In this document: piece by piece, positions 1 to 11,582 of the stretch
Position numbering within the stretch: position 1 is the first letter of the stretch
How the letters are laid out: the number at the start of each line of letters is the position of its first letter
Source of the DNA: Adiantum capillus-veneris
Taxonomy: Eukaryota > Streptophyta > Polypodiopsida > Polypodiales > Pteridaceae
DNA: 64,000 nt
Reading direction: 5' to 3'
Assembly (NCBI GenBank): GCA_014529385.2
Contig: CM043952.1
Coordinates: forward strand, 69,817,370 to 69,881,369
Program-made: the position numbers and the translations under genes
The notes under the pieces: model-generated
The model's input: only the letters and a program-made list of their open reading frames with translations
Told to the model about the DNA's origin: nothing
Database searches by the model: none

Positions 1-649
1 ACACTTTTGGTGCTTGAAGTGTTTGAATGTATACTTCCATCCTCAATAATGATTGGAGATACCTTAGAACCAACAAAAGGTGCAACTTGATGCTCGATGA
101 CATCAACCTTCTATAACTAGGACAACTCATGATCTAACAAGTAAAACAATCTGTTTACTTCATTGTAGTCGAGTTCAAGATTCACCTACATACCAAGAAT
201 TGTTAGTGATCTTAATAAAAAATTGGAGTCTCTCAAGTCAAACATAAGCACCAATTTTTGCCCACGTGTAGGGCCGAAGATTGTAATATGTTGACCCATT
301 TGTTGACATGAGATTCTTGTAGAGAAAATGGGACATCGCTGCATACATGAAACTATTTTCTCAAAAGATGAGAATCATTCTTGAAAATGGTAAAATATTA
401 GTGTAATATGTGACACCCCAATTGGAAGTAGGTTTGGCTCGAACTCTCTTTTTCAACAAGTCTTAGGTAATGTGATCAGTGACTTTCTCTTGTGTGACTA
501 TGGAAGATTTTCTCTCCCTTGACTAGCCCTTTGGTCTTGTGAAACACTTGGTGTTCTACCTTGCTCTTGTGTGACTATGGAAGATTTTCTTTCTTCCTTG
601 ACTAGCCCTTTGGTCATGTGCAACACTTGGTGTTCTACCTTGCGGCTAT
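1..649. other. gene-free stretch with one direct duplication
   Basis: No supportable gene is seen. The stretch is ordinary AT-rich sequence ending in a 77-bp direct duplication (489-646). It lies directly upstream of a putative LTR and may include sequence belonging to the same element. Confidence 0.5.
489..646. repeat. 77-bp tandem duplication
   Basis: Two adjacent copies start at 489 and 566, each with CTTGTGTGACTATGGAAG near the start and ACACTTGGTGTTCTACCTTG near the end. They differ by a few substitutions and a small indel, so the duplication is not brand new. Confidence 0.85.
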
Positions 650-1068
650 TGGGGTAAGCCTTATCTTACACTCACAATGAGAACACTCCCTAATTAAAAG
701 CCAAGCATTCACAATTTAAGTGCATAGTCACATTATTCCTATGGAACATACAAAGCCTCACACATGCTACTCATTCCCGATACACATGTTACACACTTGA
801 TGTCCACATGCCACTTGTGTTAGCTCACACTACCCTTTCCATTTCCACTTGTGGTGCATATCCATCCAACCATTGATTGCAATTCTTCACATTGAGCCTA
901 TATATGGCCATATTCAAATCTTGTAATCTCTCTCTCTCGAATTTCAATCAATCAAGCAAGCTATTTTCATTCTACATTGTCTATTGAGCTCTCTAATCAA
1001 CTCCTAATAATCTATTGGCTATGGTGCAACCATGAATGCTTCAGTGGTCTATCCACCATAGCTTTACA
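650..1068 (+). repeat. candidate 5' LTR
   Basis: The segment starts TG, ends CA, contains a TATA-like CTATATATGG at 898-907 and is followed by a primer site. Its left end is defined by homology with 2942-2984. Confidence 0.45.
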
Positions 1069-1070
1069 TG

Positions 1071-1082
1071 TGGTATCAAAGC
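1071..1082 (+). other. primer-binding site, Met-initiator type
   Basis: TGGTATCAAAGC differs by one base from TGGTATCAGAGC, the standard plant primer site complementary to the 3' end of initiator Met tRNA. It sits two bases after the candidate LTR end. Confidence 0.6.
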
Positions 1083-3235
1083 ATTGTGTGTGATTAGTAC
1101 TTCCTAATCACCCTTATATGATCCTAGTAGGTTAGAATTAGCATTATAATAAATCTATAAAGCTTAATTAAATTGAATGTCATTGGATATGTGTAAAGGC
1201 TAAAGACCTTTGGGACACTACCAGGACATTTGAGGAGATTGAGCATTAGGAGCATCACTCCCTCCACTATATCACTTGGGTTTCTACTTGTTGTCATGTT
1301 TGTAATCAATTTCATTGCATTTTGCATTTACTTGCTTGATTGTGTGCACATTGCAGTCTTCCCAAGCTGAAATTGACCGTTTGAATGCAACAACTCGAGA
1401 TTGAATTTTGTGTGTGTGCATAGATTTTCTCAAGAGATTTCTATTGCACCTATGCATATCATAATTGGAGCTCATACGCGTACTCTATTGGATGATTAAA
1501 TTTGAATCTTTTGAAAATCTTTCTTCTACTGGGTGCACGTATGTGGCCTGGAGGACAAAATCTATTTTCTATGGTCATTTTTTGAGATTTTTGAATGTGT
1601 GTGTGGCGTCTTCCTTAAAAGTGAAAGAGTCTCTTTAACGCTTTGGAAAACTACCAATTATGGGATTGCCCACCTCAACTAAAGGTCACTCCCTTTGCCT
1701 GCAAGGCTCTCAGATCACTCATCATGGCTACCCTTCATTGGGTCTTCAAAACCCTTCATCGGCTTGCTGGCACTTATGTGATGCTAATAATTTTACTGGC
1801 CACACAAATCACACATCTCTAAATCCTCATAGGTGCTAATTAAAGGCTCAGCACACCACTTGCCAAGCTGAATCAGTAATTAAATGTGCCCATTGTCATC
1901 TACTCGCCAAAAATCACAATCACCTCATGCTCTCTGGACTTTGCTTATAGCCAAGTTGTCACTCACACGCTCCTCCTCATCAGACCTACCAACATCAATT
2001 GTTGTGCCACCAAACCAGTTCCTCATCAACCACATCACCACGTGCAAAGTGTTGTTACTGCTTATCAACAATCCAACCTACTCTCGGCCCTGCAAGTCAA
2101 CTCCGCACTCTACCTCATTAGACACTGCTCACCATGCATTTATTGCCTTATCTTGTTATTACAAAAACATGGTTTGCATTTTAGAAATCAATTTCAAATA
2201 AGGGCACCTTCCCATGATTGTATCAAGTGTCTTAACATAGTATTAGCATCACTTCTTGGCCTTGCCGAGCTAGTTTGGATTCCCACGACCATCCAATATC
2301 CCTTGGCATTGTATCTAACAATATCTCTTGGCAAGGCCCCAATGCACCAAAAGCAACAAAAGGTAGTTTTCCCCAAAACATCAAGCATTCAAGCATTATG
2401 TAAAAGGAAGGAATTCAAGCAAATCAAGCACTCAGTGCATTAAAGCATTGGAATATTCAAGTTTTGGATACGTACATAATGCATGCAATAACTTGAGACA
2501 TCAAAGATCAATGGCACCATTTATGCTATGTATGTATACAATTCTCGAGATTGTAAGGGCTTTAGAAACTACCAATATCTATTGGTAAGATCACCCCATG
2601 GTTGAAGCACCAACATAATCATGCATATATCCAAAGCGTGCTTCCATTATGTATATGCAACTAACCGCACCCATATTAGAATCCTCTAGATTCCAAAAGC
2701 AAGAAAAATAAAGCATCAAAGATGAGGCCTAACAAAGTTCCCAAAAGAAAATGTTGACTTGCAGTTCTAAGTGTTTAGACACTGCCCCAAACCATATAGT
2801 TTGGCGGTAAGACCTACACTATTTCTTGCATCAGATTCCATCTTTATGAGCCCCATACAGTTACTCAATGTGACCTATGTTAGACTCTCAGATCAGAATC
2901 CATGCTATTTCATGTAAGCTTCAGCTTACGGGGGCATATCTTGGGGTAGCCTTAGATTACACTCACAGTGAGAACACTCCCTGAAGGTTGAAAGCAGGTA
3001 TTGGTGGTACAAAATGTGGTGTTCTTGACACAACAAACCTTTGGTGAATCTGTTGTAATAAAAGATAAAGTATTGTGTTATCAAGTTCCTTTTATTTTAT
3101 ATGTTTTATATGTATACTCAAAGTGGTGGTCTTTTACTTTATGGCAACAAGAAAATTTTTGGGTGGGGTCATTGGAGACGTGGGGTGCTTTTTTGGAGGG
3201 GTAGGGTGAGGAAGTTTAGGGACTAGGCAAAAATC

Positions 3236-3240
<5 letters not shown>

Positions 3241-3295
<55 letters not shown>

Positions 3296-3404
3296 CTCTC
3301 GCACCCATGGATTGTATGCCAATGAAAATCTACAATAGAAACAATGTGCTCCTTGTCCTGGCTGCACTAGCCATGGTCTGAGCAGCCAGAACCATAGCCA
3401 TAGT

Positions 3405-3455
<51 letters not shown>
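3241..3455. repeat. paired (TC)n repeats with inverted flanks
   Basis: Two TC tracts of the same length, 49 bp (3241-3289 and 3407-3455), enclose 117 bp of unique sequence. Just inside the first tract is CTCTCGCACCC and just outside the second is GGGTGCGAG, a short inverted pair. Equal tract length suggests duplication or conversion. Confidence 0.8.
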
Positions 3456-3457
<2 letters not shown>

Positions 3458-3890
3458 GTGCGAGCTGCACATAGTTCTGCACATGTCAATGGAGATACCA
3501 ATTTTAGAGAGCTTCCCATCTTTTGATGCCTACAAGCTACCAAATGAACATGAAATGGATACTACTCCAAGCATGAACATTCCAACCACTTTATCTCTCA
3601 CAAACTTGCTTACATGAAAGATTATTGAACTGCAAAGAAGCGTCAACAAAGAAGCAAGGAAAGGGTTCCCAACGTCATTGGGAGAGCTTCAACATGCAAG
3701 TCAAGGAAGAATATTTGTTGAACAGTGGCCCAATGTTGGCGAGACCAAGCACAAGGTCTTTCGAGACTGGCAAGCAAAAGGAGATCTTCCAAGAACTACT
3801 CAGACATAGTACATTTTCAAAGCTCTAGGTCGTCGATGTTGAATCCGGTCTTGTGTCTGGCATACACAATACACTTACACAGTTCAAGGT

Positions 3891-4103
3891 CCCTCGTTCT
3901 ACAAACAAACTTTTTGTGAACAAAACCTCTTTGAGTATGTTTTAAATACTACAGGTGGCTCAATAGTGAATCAGTCTAAAATTGCAATCCCTCGTTCTAC
4001 AAACAAACTTTTTGTCAAGAAAACCACTTTGAGCAAGAAAACCTCTTTGAGCATGTTTTAAATACTACAGGTGGCTCAATAGTGAATCAGTCTAAAATTG
4101 CAA
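3891..4103. repeat. ~98-bp tandem duplication
   Basis: Copies begin CCCTCGTTCTACAAACAAAC at 3891 and 3989 and end in TCAGTCTAAAATTGCAA. The second copy holds an extra ~17 bp, itself a local duplication of GAAAACC.CTTTGAGCA. Confidence 0.85.
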
Positions 4104-4439
4104 CACTATTAGGTGTTCATTGTAGGAACATTGTAGCGGCAACTTCTCGGCTACACATGAAATTGAGGATGAAGTGTTACCATTTTTTGCATGCGAAAGA
4201 TTGCTTTGTTGCGTGACCCATGTAAATTCTATAACACAGGATATAGTCTATGCCTTTTGGTTATCAAAGATTAGGGTCTCTCCTAATAAAAAGGACATTT
4301 GTAAATTCAAAATTGAAGAGAAGAGTGTTGTGAAGCATTCTGAAGCTTTATAGAGGTCTATGTATTGTTTATTACATACCATAGCCAATTGATATTTCAA
4401 AAAGGCCTTCAACTCACATTTCCAGAAGTTTTTCACCTG

Positions 4440-4740
4440 GGTACTTGTCAAAATCTAGAACCAAATGATGAGGAACTTTGGTACCTCATCTGATAATCCT
4501 TCAAAACTTAGAGTTGTATAGTACCCATAGCATCAATCTTGGTATTTTAGGAAGGCTTGGTTACTATCTGCATCGTACCAAGTATTGGTATTATCATGTC
4601 TCTTTGTAGTATTGTTTGTTTGCTTATCTTAACTTTAGAGTGCTGAGAGTTCCCAACTTAGCACTTTACAATGTTATTGCTAGTATTTGCTGTTATGGAA
4701 TTGATATTTTACTATTTTGGTAGCTTACAGGTGGAAAAGA
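4440..4740. repeat. GGTAC-rich dispersed repeat, copy 1
   Basis: The segment resembles the tandem repeat at 10790-11240: both have CTTAACTTTA, GAGAGTTCCCAAC or CAGAGTTCCCAAC, ACTTTACAATGTT or ACTTCACAATGCT, and GTACCAAGT. It abuts the LTR fragment at 4806. Confidence 0.6.
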
Positions 4741-4805
4741 CTGGACCGCGCTAGGCCTATGCAAATGAAAAAATATATATATTGTACAATTTATTATTCA
4801 AGTGA

Positions 4806-5038
4806 TCTTTTATGAGCTTTGGACATTTATAACCAACCGGCCAGTTTGTACTCAATTTGACCATTCAAGAAATCTATAAATGAAATACGTGCAAGAGGGA
4901 AATGGTCACTCTTGCACGGGGGAAGATTGCACCCAGTGTCCATGTTGTTCTTCTCTCCTCTCTTCTCTCTCGCCGTGCCGACGTGGCACTCCGCTCTAGG
5001 AGGTGCGTCTGTACGCACTCTCTTACACTCTCTCGCTC

Positions 5039-5087
<49 letters not shown>

Positions 5088-5234
5088 GTGTGTGTGTATG
5101 TGTGTGTGTGTGTGTGTGCGTGGCTTTGATTCTGTGCTACGAGACTCGTCAGATATGCAGATTTATCAAATTTTTATGGTTGCGACGTGTTATTTTGCTA
5201 TTTTGTAGGGAACTCCATGCCTCCGACTGTAGCA
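4806..5234 (+). repeat. LTR fragment (3' part) of a Met-primed retroelement
   Basis: The sequence ends in CA one base before a perfect Met-initiator primer site, so it is the right end of a 5' LTR. A TATA-like TCTATAAATGAA lies at about 4871-4882. The segment from about 4806 to 4985 is repeated at 10631-10785. A (CT)n/(TG)n tract (about 5041-5120) lies in the downstream half. The left end is not defined, and no gag follows. Confidence 0.65.
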
Positions 5235-5235
5235 G

Positions 5236-5247
5236 TGGTATCAGAGC
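5236..5247 (+). other. primer-binding site, initiator Met tRNA
   Basis: TGGTATCAGAGC, a perfect match to the canonical plant retrotransposon primer site, lies one base after the LTR end at 5234. Confidence 0.8.
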
Positions 5248-6289
5248 TAAGGCTACGCTCCTGTGATTGTTGCAGATTCGGATAACCAAATGCTAAGTGC
5301 TCTTGTTTTATTTTGGCTTTCAAAACTTTTAATTCTATGTCCTTGTTTTATATTATCTTTTTATGCAAATCTGGCGTTAATCCTTCATTAATTTATAATT
5401 AGTAAAAGAGATCTGAATAAAATAGTAGAAATGGTTATATTGTGAGTAAAGTTTACGTAATATTAATGTGTGTGTATATATATATATATATCAATAAGCA
5501 CAAAAAAAATTAAAAAAAATCATCATAGGGTCTGCATAGTAGTAGAAAAAAAGAAGATGATGATGTACGTAGAAGATGTATGATGAGAATAAATTTTTGG
5601 GTCACAAGGGTCCTTTGAGACACTTGCGTTGTAAGAAGTGACCCCATCCAAAGGAGACCTTGCTGAGTATATCTCAAGTTTGATGCAGAATAAAAAGTAG
5701 TAGTCAAATTAACCCTTGGAGCGACGTTTTTCCCTCCTTGGACATAGGATACTGCCCTAGGAGGCCCCAAAGGTTTTAGAGAATATTAATAGTAGTGTGA
5801 TTTCCGTTTGTCATCTTCTACTGCTTCCACGCAGCCTGACAAGGAATCTAGGCGACACTGGACCAGCAAGAGACGCGTCTCCTGCTCCCTCTATGTACGT
5901 GATTTTGGACGACAGAGCTGGCGACTATGCTGTAACTGGATGGCGTTGCGGGAAGCCTCCATGGTTGCATGGGGGGAGCCATGGCACAGTGCGCATATGG
6001 GGGTTGCCATGCAAAACTTGAGCCGCTGTACATAGTCGACTAAGGGTCATCATCCCCTATCTCGACTTGCATGCAAAGGCGGATGCACGTTGTACGATAC
6101 AGCTTTCAACCACCCCCCCTAGAGTGTCTCGGCCTCGACACTCTGCAAGTACCACTCATCATCTATCCAGCCGCAATCGCTCCCTCTATCTATCCCTTCC
6201 ACATGCTGTTTAACGGTCGTGGAAATACCCGCTTACTTTCTCGCCCTGCATGGCCTCACCCAACCACCCACTTGCCCACCTCCAAATGA

Positions 6290-6331
<42 letters not shown>

Positions 6332-9180
6332 TGCGTCCAGTAGCACCCACCACTCTTTGACGAGTTCACTAGGGTGTACATGCACATCATTGACCTCAAA
6401 ATGGCACCTCCATGCAATAACGCGGCCGCCAACCAGCTTTTATCTCTCCGTTTCTCACTCTGTTGCGGCCAGTAGCTCCCATATTTCTGTGGTCTGCCAA
6501 CCCACACACACACACACGTGGAGGTGGGCCGTTACTTTCTACAGTGGCTCCTAGCCACTCGACCCCTTTGACACTACGCTAACCTTTCCCAAACTATATG
6601 TCTGGATCAACCACTTTGCTGACGAGCTAGAGGTTCTTCATGTTTGCCTAGAGGTCATTGCACACACGTGATACACTCTCCCAGAATTTCTCCCTGAGGT
6701 ATCGGACAGTGCACTTGATGAAATGAGTGTTCTTCATGGTGGGGGAGGAGTCAGAGCATTTTCGCGCAGGCCTTTGCAGGCTCAAGAGGTTGGCCGGTTG
6801 CAGGTTGCATAGTAGCTGAATGCTGCAAAAGAGTGGGGAGTTCCAGTTGAAGAGGGTGGCCTCAACACAGCAATAAACAGGGTTGCAAGCTGGTTATAGA
6901 GGGTGCTGATCTGAGAGGGTGCATGAGACGAGCCATGAGCCGCACTGAATTAGGCTTGAGAACACAAGATGGAGCTTTGCAAGCATCTGTTTAGAGGAGT
7001 TGATGGTGTGAAGTAAGTTGCCATCCGACAAGATGGTTGGTGTGGAGAGGGAGAAATTAGAGATCCCAATAGAACAACTCAAGGCTTTCCAAGCACTACG
7101 GGAGGGGATGAGCATTGCGACAGTTGCACCATGCTACTGTTGCATATGATGACGAGGATGAGGGAACAAGGCTAGCACAACACAAGGATGAGGACGTGGA
7201 ATTTAGATGAGAAAGCTCTCAAGACGTCATTGATCTCCCTCTGTGAATGTCTCCCATTGTCTCATCTCCTCACAAGCCTCTCCTTGTGTCTGCCCACCTA
7301 CAACAAAAAGAATAATTAAAAAAAAAATCGACCTGAAGAATCTCTGATCCTGATATCTCATGACTCTAGTCAATGGTCCGAAGCCCTCTTTGAATAGACA
7401 AAGAAATTGGACTCATATGTCATAGTATATTGAACAATGACATATATAATGTAACTCTATGTTTGGCTGTATATGGCACTGCTTGCAAATCCTAGCCTCT
7501 GCTAATATTCCACCCCTCCCCTTGTGGTAGTGATTATGGAAATTGTCTCGACAAGACATTTAACCTCATAATGGTTGAATACCCATAGTGACATTGTTTT
7601 CTGGGTCAAACAGTTACTCTGTGCTCCATCATCACATATCTACAGATCCTAACATCACACAAGCTCCTTCATCACCACGCCACGGCGTATTTGTATCATT
7701 TGGCCTCCTCCTTATAAGAGAGAAACACGCCACATCCAACTTCGTTGCTACATATGCTTGCGAGTGTATGCATTGGTCAGTGCTCGTAGCACTTTCAAGT
7801 CGCCTTGCGAATACGGTTTGTGTCCAAAGAATAAGCCACTTGATCGAATCTGTTGATTAGTTGATGGAATTTCAAAATTTCTAGAGAAATTTTGAGCAAC
7901 AAAATAATTTCTTGTTAAATTTAAGAGTAGTTTAATCACATACTAAATGTATTAACATTTTAAAATCCATCAATGATGAAATTGATGCTAAGTTAGGATT
8001 GTTTGCCAATAAAAGTGAATGAAAGTATGTAACTTTGACGATAAACAAGCAGATAATAAAAGTGTTATATAAATTTGTAGAATGGTTCACACGGCTAACG
8101 TGATTAGTGGATATTGGTCTCACACCAAAGACTTACTAAACTTAATCAATAACTATTAGGGTAGAAAAAAAAGGTCTCAAATTGAGTCTGCAATTTTCAC
8201 TAGATAACTAATGTAAACTACCACCCACTTTTGGCATTCACACCTGTCTTTATAGGCCATTACCGAAATATTGGACTCATCATTTAAAGATCCTTACAGA
8301 TCAATTTGTTTCACATAGTTTCTCTTTAAACTTTAGTTTTTGCAATAAGGATTTTCAAGTGTTTATACATACTTGCATGCATCTAGCACAAAATCATCTT
8401 TAGTGCTTTGTCCTTGAGAAGCCCTTTTGCATATGAAGCCCACTACAATGCTATCATATCAAAGAACCTTAAGGTATGAAATTTTTCATTGCATTTTAAT
8501 AATATACTTCTAGTAAGATCTCTCTATCATCTTTGATCTATTGTGATTCATAACTCATGTATTGAATTAATGTCAATTGTCAGCACCTCTCGTAGCACAT
8601 GATTCTTGCATCCTTTACACTTTCTAGCAATCTCGTCCTCATTATATTTTCAGTTGGTGAATGCATTTAATTAGCACAGGCTAGTACAAAAAAAAAAATT
8701 TGTTGATTTAGGGTTCATCAAAATCAACAAATGTAATACTGAGGCTCTTTTATTCATCCAGTTATAGCTAGGCTATACCATATGATCTTCTCTATGATTC
8801 CGTTCATCAATTCAGGTTGTCAATTGTCATGCATTCATATGTTGTCTTAAAATTTGTTGCACTTATAAAACAATGAATATTTTCTTACTTTTTTCCTCTT
8901 CAATGGCTCGTTGTTATATTTTACTAGTTGCTAATTACATATCACAGGTCAACACCATTACCTTTACTAGGTTTTGCACAATCATCTCATTGGTTTAAAA
9001 GATTTTTCATTAAAATCATTTGTCATTAAGCTATACAGCTACTCATGTGAGTTGGGATAGTAAACAACAGTTTGTAAGTACCTCCTACTCAAACATGGTC
9101 CAAATTGGTTTCACACATGTGATGAATACTATATTTTTATTTATTTTTTATGCCTAGCCTAGTCCATTGGTCACAGACAC
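5248..9180. other. long stretch without a recognisable gene
   Basis: About 3.9 kb. The first 250 bp are probably leader of the retroelement primed at 5236, after which the homology signal is lost. Features seen are a TG/TA tract (about 5463-5491), a (CT)n tract (about 6293-6326) and a GC-richer patch at 5800-7250 with several short open frames but no domain I recognise. AT-rich sequence follows to 9180. Confidence 0.5.
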
Positions 9181-9183
9181 ACA

Positions 9184-9347
9184 GATTTGCCGATTTAGGT
9201 AGTGTGTAGATACTCGTCTTGGTGCAGATCCGTCAATTTAGGCAAAACATTGTAAACCGCAAATTCATGATTTTTAAACAATATCAAATGCAGGTTCGCC
9301 AATTTAGGCAGCGCGTCTTATTGGTGTAGATTCGCCGATTTAGGCAA
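9184..9347 (+). repeat. four copies of a ~19-bp motif
   Basis: Variants of GATTCGCCGATTTAGGCAA occur at about 9184, 9227, 9293 and 9329. Spacing is irregular (43, 66 and 36 bp), so this is a motif cluster and not a simple satellite. It lies just outside the CACTA end at 9359. Confidence 0.7.
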
Positions 9348-9358
9348 CACCAGTCAAA

Positions 9359-9560
9359 CACTACAACATAACCCAAAGTTAGCGATGCCCCATATATCGA
9401 CGCCCGTACCTTTCCACGCGGATATCGACGTTCTTTAACCACGTCGATATACGCGTCGAAAAGTGCATCGATATGCGCGTGGAAATACGCGTGGCAAGGT
9501 ATAATTTTCCACGCGTATATCGATAGGCATTACCATGCGTATATCGATGCACTTTTCGAC
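9359..9560 (+). mobile_element. end of a CACTA element with subterminal repeats
   Basis: The sequence begins CACTACAACATAACCC, a CACTA-type terminus, followed by many short direct and inverted copies of ATATCGACG and CGTGGAAA, as in CACTA subterminal regions. A perfect 20-bp inverted repeat (9455-9474 with 9541-9560) is included. No matching TAGTG end was found nearby, so this is an isolated or truncated end. Confidence 0.55.
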
Positions 9561-9712
9561 ACTAAAAAATTGGGGAAAAAAAGGGGAACCCGCATGCAGG
9601 GGCCATTTTCGCCTTCAACACGTGCGCTCAAATCTTGGCTGAAACCTGCTGCGCAGGTATTATGGCACTCTTCCCCCCCCCAACCCCTCTCTCTCTCTAC
9701 ATCGTGTGTGTG

Positions 9713-9716
<4 letters not shown>

Positions 9717-9791
<75 letters not shown>
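9717..9791. repeat. (AG)n microsatellite
   Basis: About 37 uninterrupted AG units, preceded by a short TG tract. Confidence 0.95.
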
Positions 9792-9794
<3 letters not shown>

Positions 9795-9959
9795 AATGTA
9801 TGCGTAGAAAATTAAAATTAAAGAAAGAAATGAAATGAAATGTTATATTAACGTCTTCAAAAGACCAAAGTGACCTATGAGACTAGAAAGTTACAATGTG
9901 GTGGATCTGATACAAAGTGAGAATAACAAGATGACAAAATAAAATATTATGGAATCCTA

Positions 9960-10190
9960 AACTGCTGGTTGTGGACTAAGTAGCTAAAATAGCCAGCTGG
10001 GATAGGTAGATCATAGGAGATCCAGCATCTGTCTCGCTGGCGGACCTCATCAATCTCCTCCATGGTCAGTAGTGTGACCGGGCGTTGTGCATGTCGAGCC
10101 AAAGTAACCTGGATCCTCTGATGCAACCTCTGTCAATGTTGTGTAGTCTGGCCTCCGCAATCGTGGGCGTCTGGATCTCCCTAGCTCAGT
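9960..10190 (-). pseudogene. possible coding relic, unknown family
   Basis: On the minus strand one frame stays open with a protein-like composition: QRLHQRIQVTLARHAQRP, then MEEIDEVRQRDRCWISYDLP and a PAGYFSYLVHNQQFR segment. I cannot name the family. It begins next to an AG microsatellite and ends without a convincing start. It could be a fragment of a repeated gene or chance. Confidence 0.25.
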
Positions 10191-10226
10191 CACTCGTTCG
10201 ATGAATAGAGAGATAGGGAAGTAGAG

Positions 10227-10228
<2 letters not shown>

Positions 10229-10315
<87 letters not shown>

Positions 10316-10390
10316 AGTGGAGAGCGAGATAGAGAGAGAGATAGGGAAATAGGGAGAGAGAAAAAGATAGAGAATAGAGAGAGAGAGAGA

Positions 10391-10452
<62 letters not shown>

Positions 10453-10620
10453 TCTCTATCTCTTTATTTCTCTCTCTCTGTCTACGTACCCTATCTCTTG
10501 TTCTTTCTCTCTCGATCTCGCTCTCGCTATCTCCCTTTCTCTCTCTCTCTTGATCTCGCTCTCGCTATCTCTCTTTCTCTCTCTATTTTCCTATTTTCCT
10601 ATTTTCCTATCTCTCTCTCA
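10229..10620. repeat. compound AG / AT / CT-rich microsatellite block
   Basis: (AG)n at about 10229-10311, (AT)n at 10394-10449, then CT-rich sequence with ~50-bp imperfect units containing GATCTCGCTCTCGCTATCTC. Open frames here (SLSLSL, IYIYIY) are artefacts of the repeat. Confidence 0.9.
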
Positions 10621-10630
10621 GTCTCGCAGT

Positions 10631-10785
10631 GCTCTTTTATGACCAGCCGGCCAGTTTGTAATCAATTTGACCATTCAAGAAATCTATAAATGAACTACGT
10701 GCAAGAGGGAAATGGCCACTCTTGGATGGGGGGAGATTGCACCCAGTGTCCGTGTTGTTCTTCTCTCTTCTCTTGTCCGTGTTTG
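10631..10785 (+). repeat. LTR fragment related to 4806-4985
   Basis: Shares CCGGCCAGTTTGTA.TCAATT, CCATTCAAGAAATCTATAAA and GATTGCACCCAGTGTCC with the LTR at 4806, but lacks about 16 bp near its start. Homology stops before the 3' half of the LTR and no primer site follows. Confidence 0.75.
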
Positions 10786-10789
10786 GTAA

Positions 10790-11240
10790 TCTTAACTTTA
10801 TAGTACCCAGAGTTCCCAACCTGGTACTTCACAATGCTGTGTGTAGTATTTTCACAATACCAAGTCATTGAGGCTTTGGAACTTTGGTAGTTCATCAAAT
10901 GATTCTTCGAAACCAAACCACCAATCTTGGTACTCTTCAATCTGCATAGTACCAAGTCCATGGGAGTGGTACCCAGAGTTCCAAACTTGGCACTTTACAA
11001 TGTTGTGGGTAGTATTTGCACATTACCAGGTCATTAATACTTTCGTACTTTGGTACATGCAATGACCTTACAAAATTTTAGTCTAATGAGTATCCAAAGC
11101 ACTTATTTGGTACTTTACAATAGCTTGGGTACTATTTTCACAGTACCAAGCCACTGAGGTTGGTACTATGTTGAATTCTCTACTAGCTGAACTCAATTTC
11201 AAATTTGGTACTTTACTATCAACTTTTGGGTCTGGTTATT
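10790..11240. repeat. GGTAC-rich tandem repeat, ~160 bp unit
   Basis: Successive units begin [AG]GTACCCAGAGTTCC at about 10802 and 10968, with a third degenerate unit from about 11088. Each has a TTCACAATGCTGTG-like core and a TACCAAGTCATTGAGG-like segment. This family flanks the split gene on its left; a related block lies to its right at 31.2 kb. Confidence 0.7.
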
Positions 11241-11310
11241 GTAATTTTTTGAAGCTTGCATCTCTGTGTCATCTTCAAGGATTCTAACCTACATTGTTTT
11301 TGTTCTCAAG

Positions 11311-11582
11311 TGGCATTGTACAAGAGATTTTAACGAATGCACCTCACAATCAGCTATCTCTCAGGTATTTTGATTCCTTGAAGCCATTCTTTGTTCGAAA
11401 GGTAAAAGAATGTTATACTTGTTGTTGTTGTGTATCATGTGTAGATGTTATTACTCAAGGAGGCTTTCAATAACATGCGGAAAAATTTTTTTGAGCATCA
11501 TGGACAAGCTCATACCTGCATATGTTTCATGTGTCGTATCAATAATGATGCAAATCAATGCTCTACAAACCAGTTAGTATGG
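11311..11582 (+). pseudogene. split cysteine-rich gene, segment 1
   Basis: The first recognisable part of a gene interrupted by two transposons. The frame reads LRYFDSLKPFFVRKVKEC, then a cysteine cluster, a +1 shift near 11434 with a stop at the junction, then KEAFNNMRKNFFEHHGQAHT and CICFMCR up to the insertion of element A inside a TGG codon. The sequence continues in frame at 22159 and again at 29485. The style matches a multicopy family of uncharacterised plant proteins that I think is transposon-related. Function is not established. The upstream boundary is uncertain; an AG acceptor-like site precedes 11311. Confidence 0.6.

Larger units (their letters stand above)
650..2984 (+). mobile_element. 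putative non-autonomous LTR retroelement, truncated
   Basis: A candidate 5' LTR (650-1068, starting TGGGGTAAGCC and ending TTTACA) is followed two bases later by a Met-initiator-type primer site. A second copy of the LTR's first ~43 bp (GGGGTA.GCCTTA, then CACTCACA.TGAGAACACTCCCT) starts at 2942, downstream of a G-run (ACGGGGG). Between them are about 1.87 kb without gag or pol homology. This fits a small non-autonomous element whose 3' LTR was cut short. The LTR starts were chosen from the shared block only, so the boundaries are tentative. An ORF at 1886-2443 looks non-coding. Confidence 0.45.
2985..4440. other. gene-free stretch with microsatellites and a duplication
   Basis: No supportable gene. 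It contains twin TC repeats (3241-3455) and a ~98-bp tandem duplication (3891-4103). Short open frames here have no recognisable domain. Confidence 0.5.

Noticed and set aside
1886-2443. 185-codon plus-strand open frame
   Set aside because: Irregular, Ser/Leu/His-rich composition, an overlapping open frame in the same region, no domain, and it lies in a putative LTR element interior.
3134-3484. Minus-strand ORF with long RERERE runs
   Set aside because: Produced by reading through two TC microsatellites.
9570-9815. ORF ending in a long RERERE run
   Set aside because: Reads through the (AG)n tract at 9717-9791.
10186-10642. Overlapping ORFs of SLSLSL and IYIYIY repeats
   Set aside because: Translation of CT and AT microsatellites.
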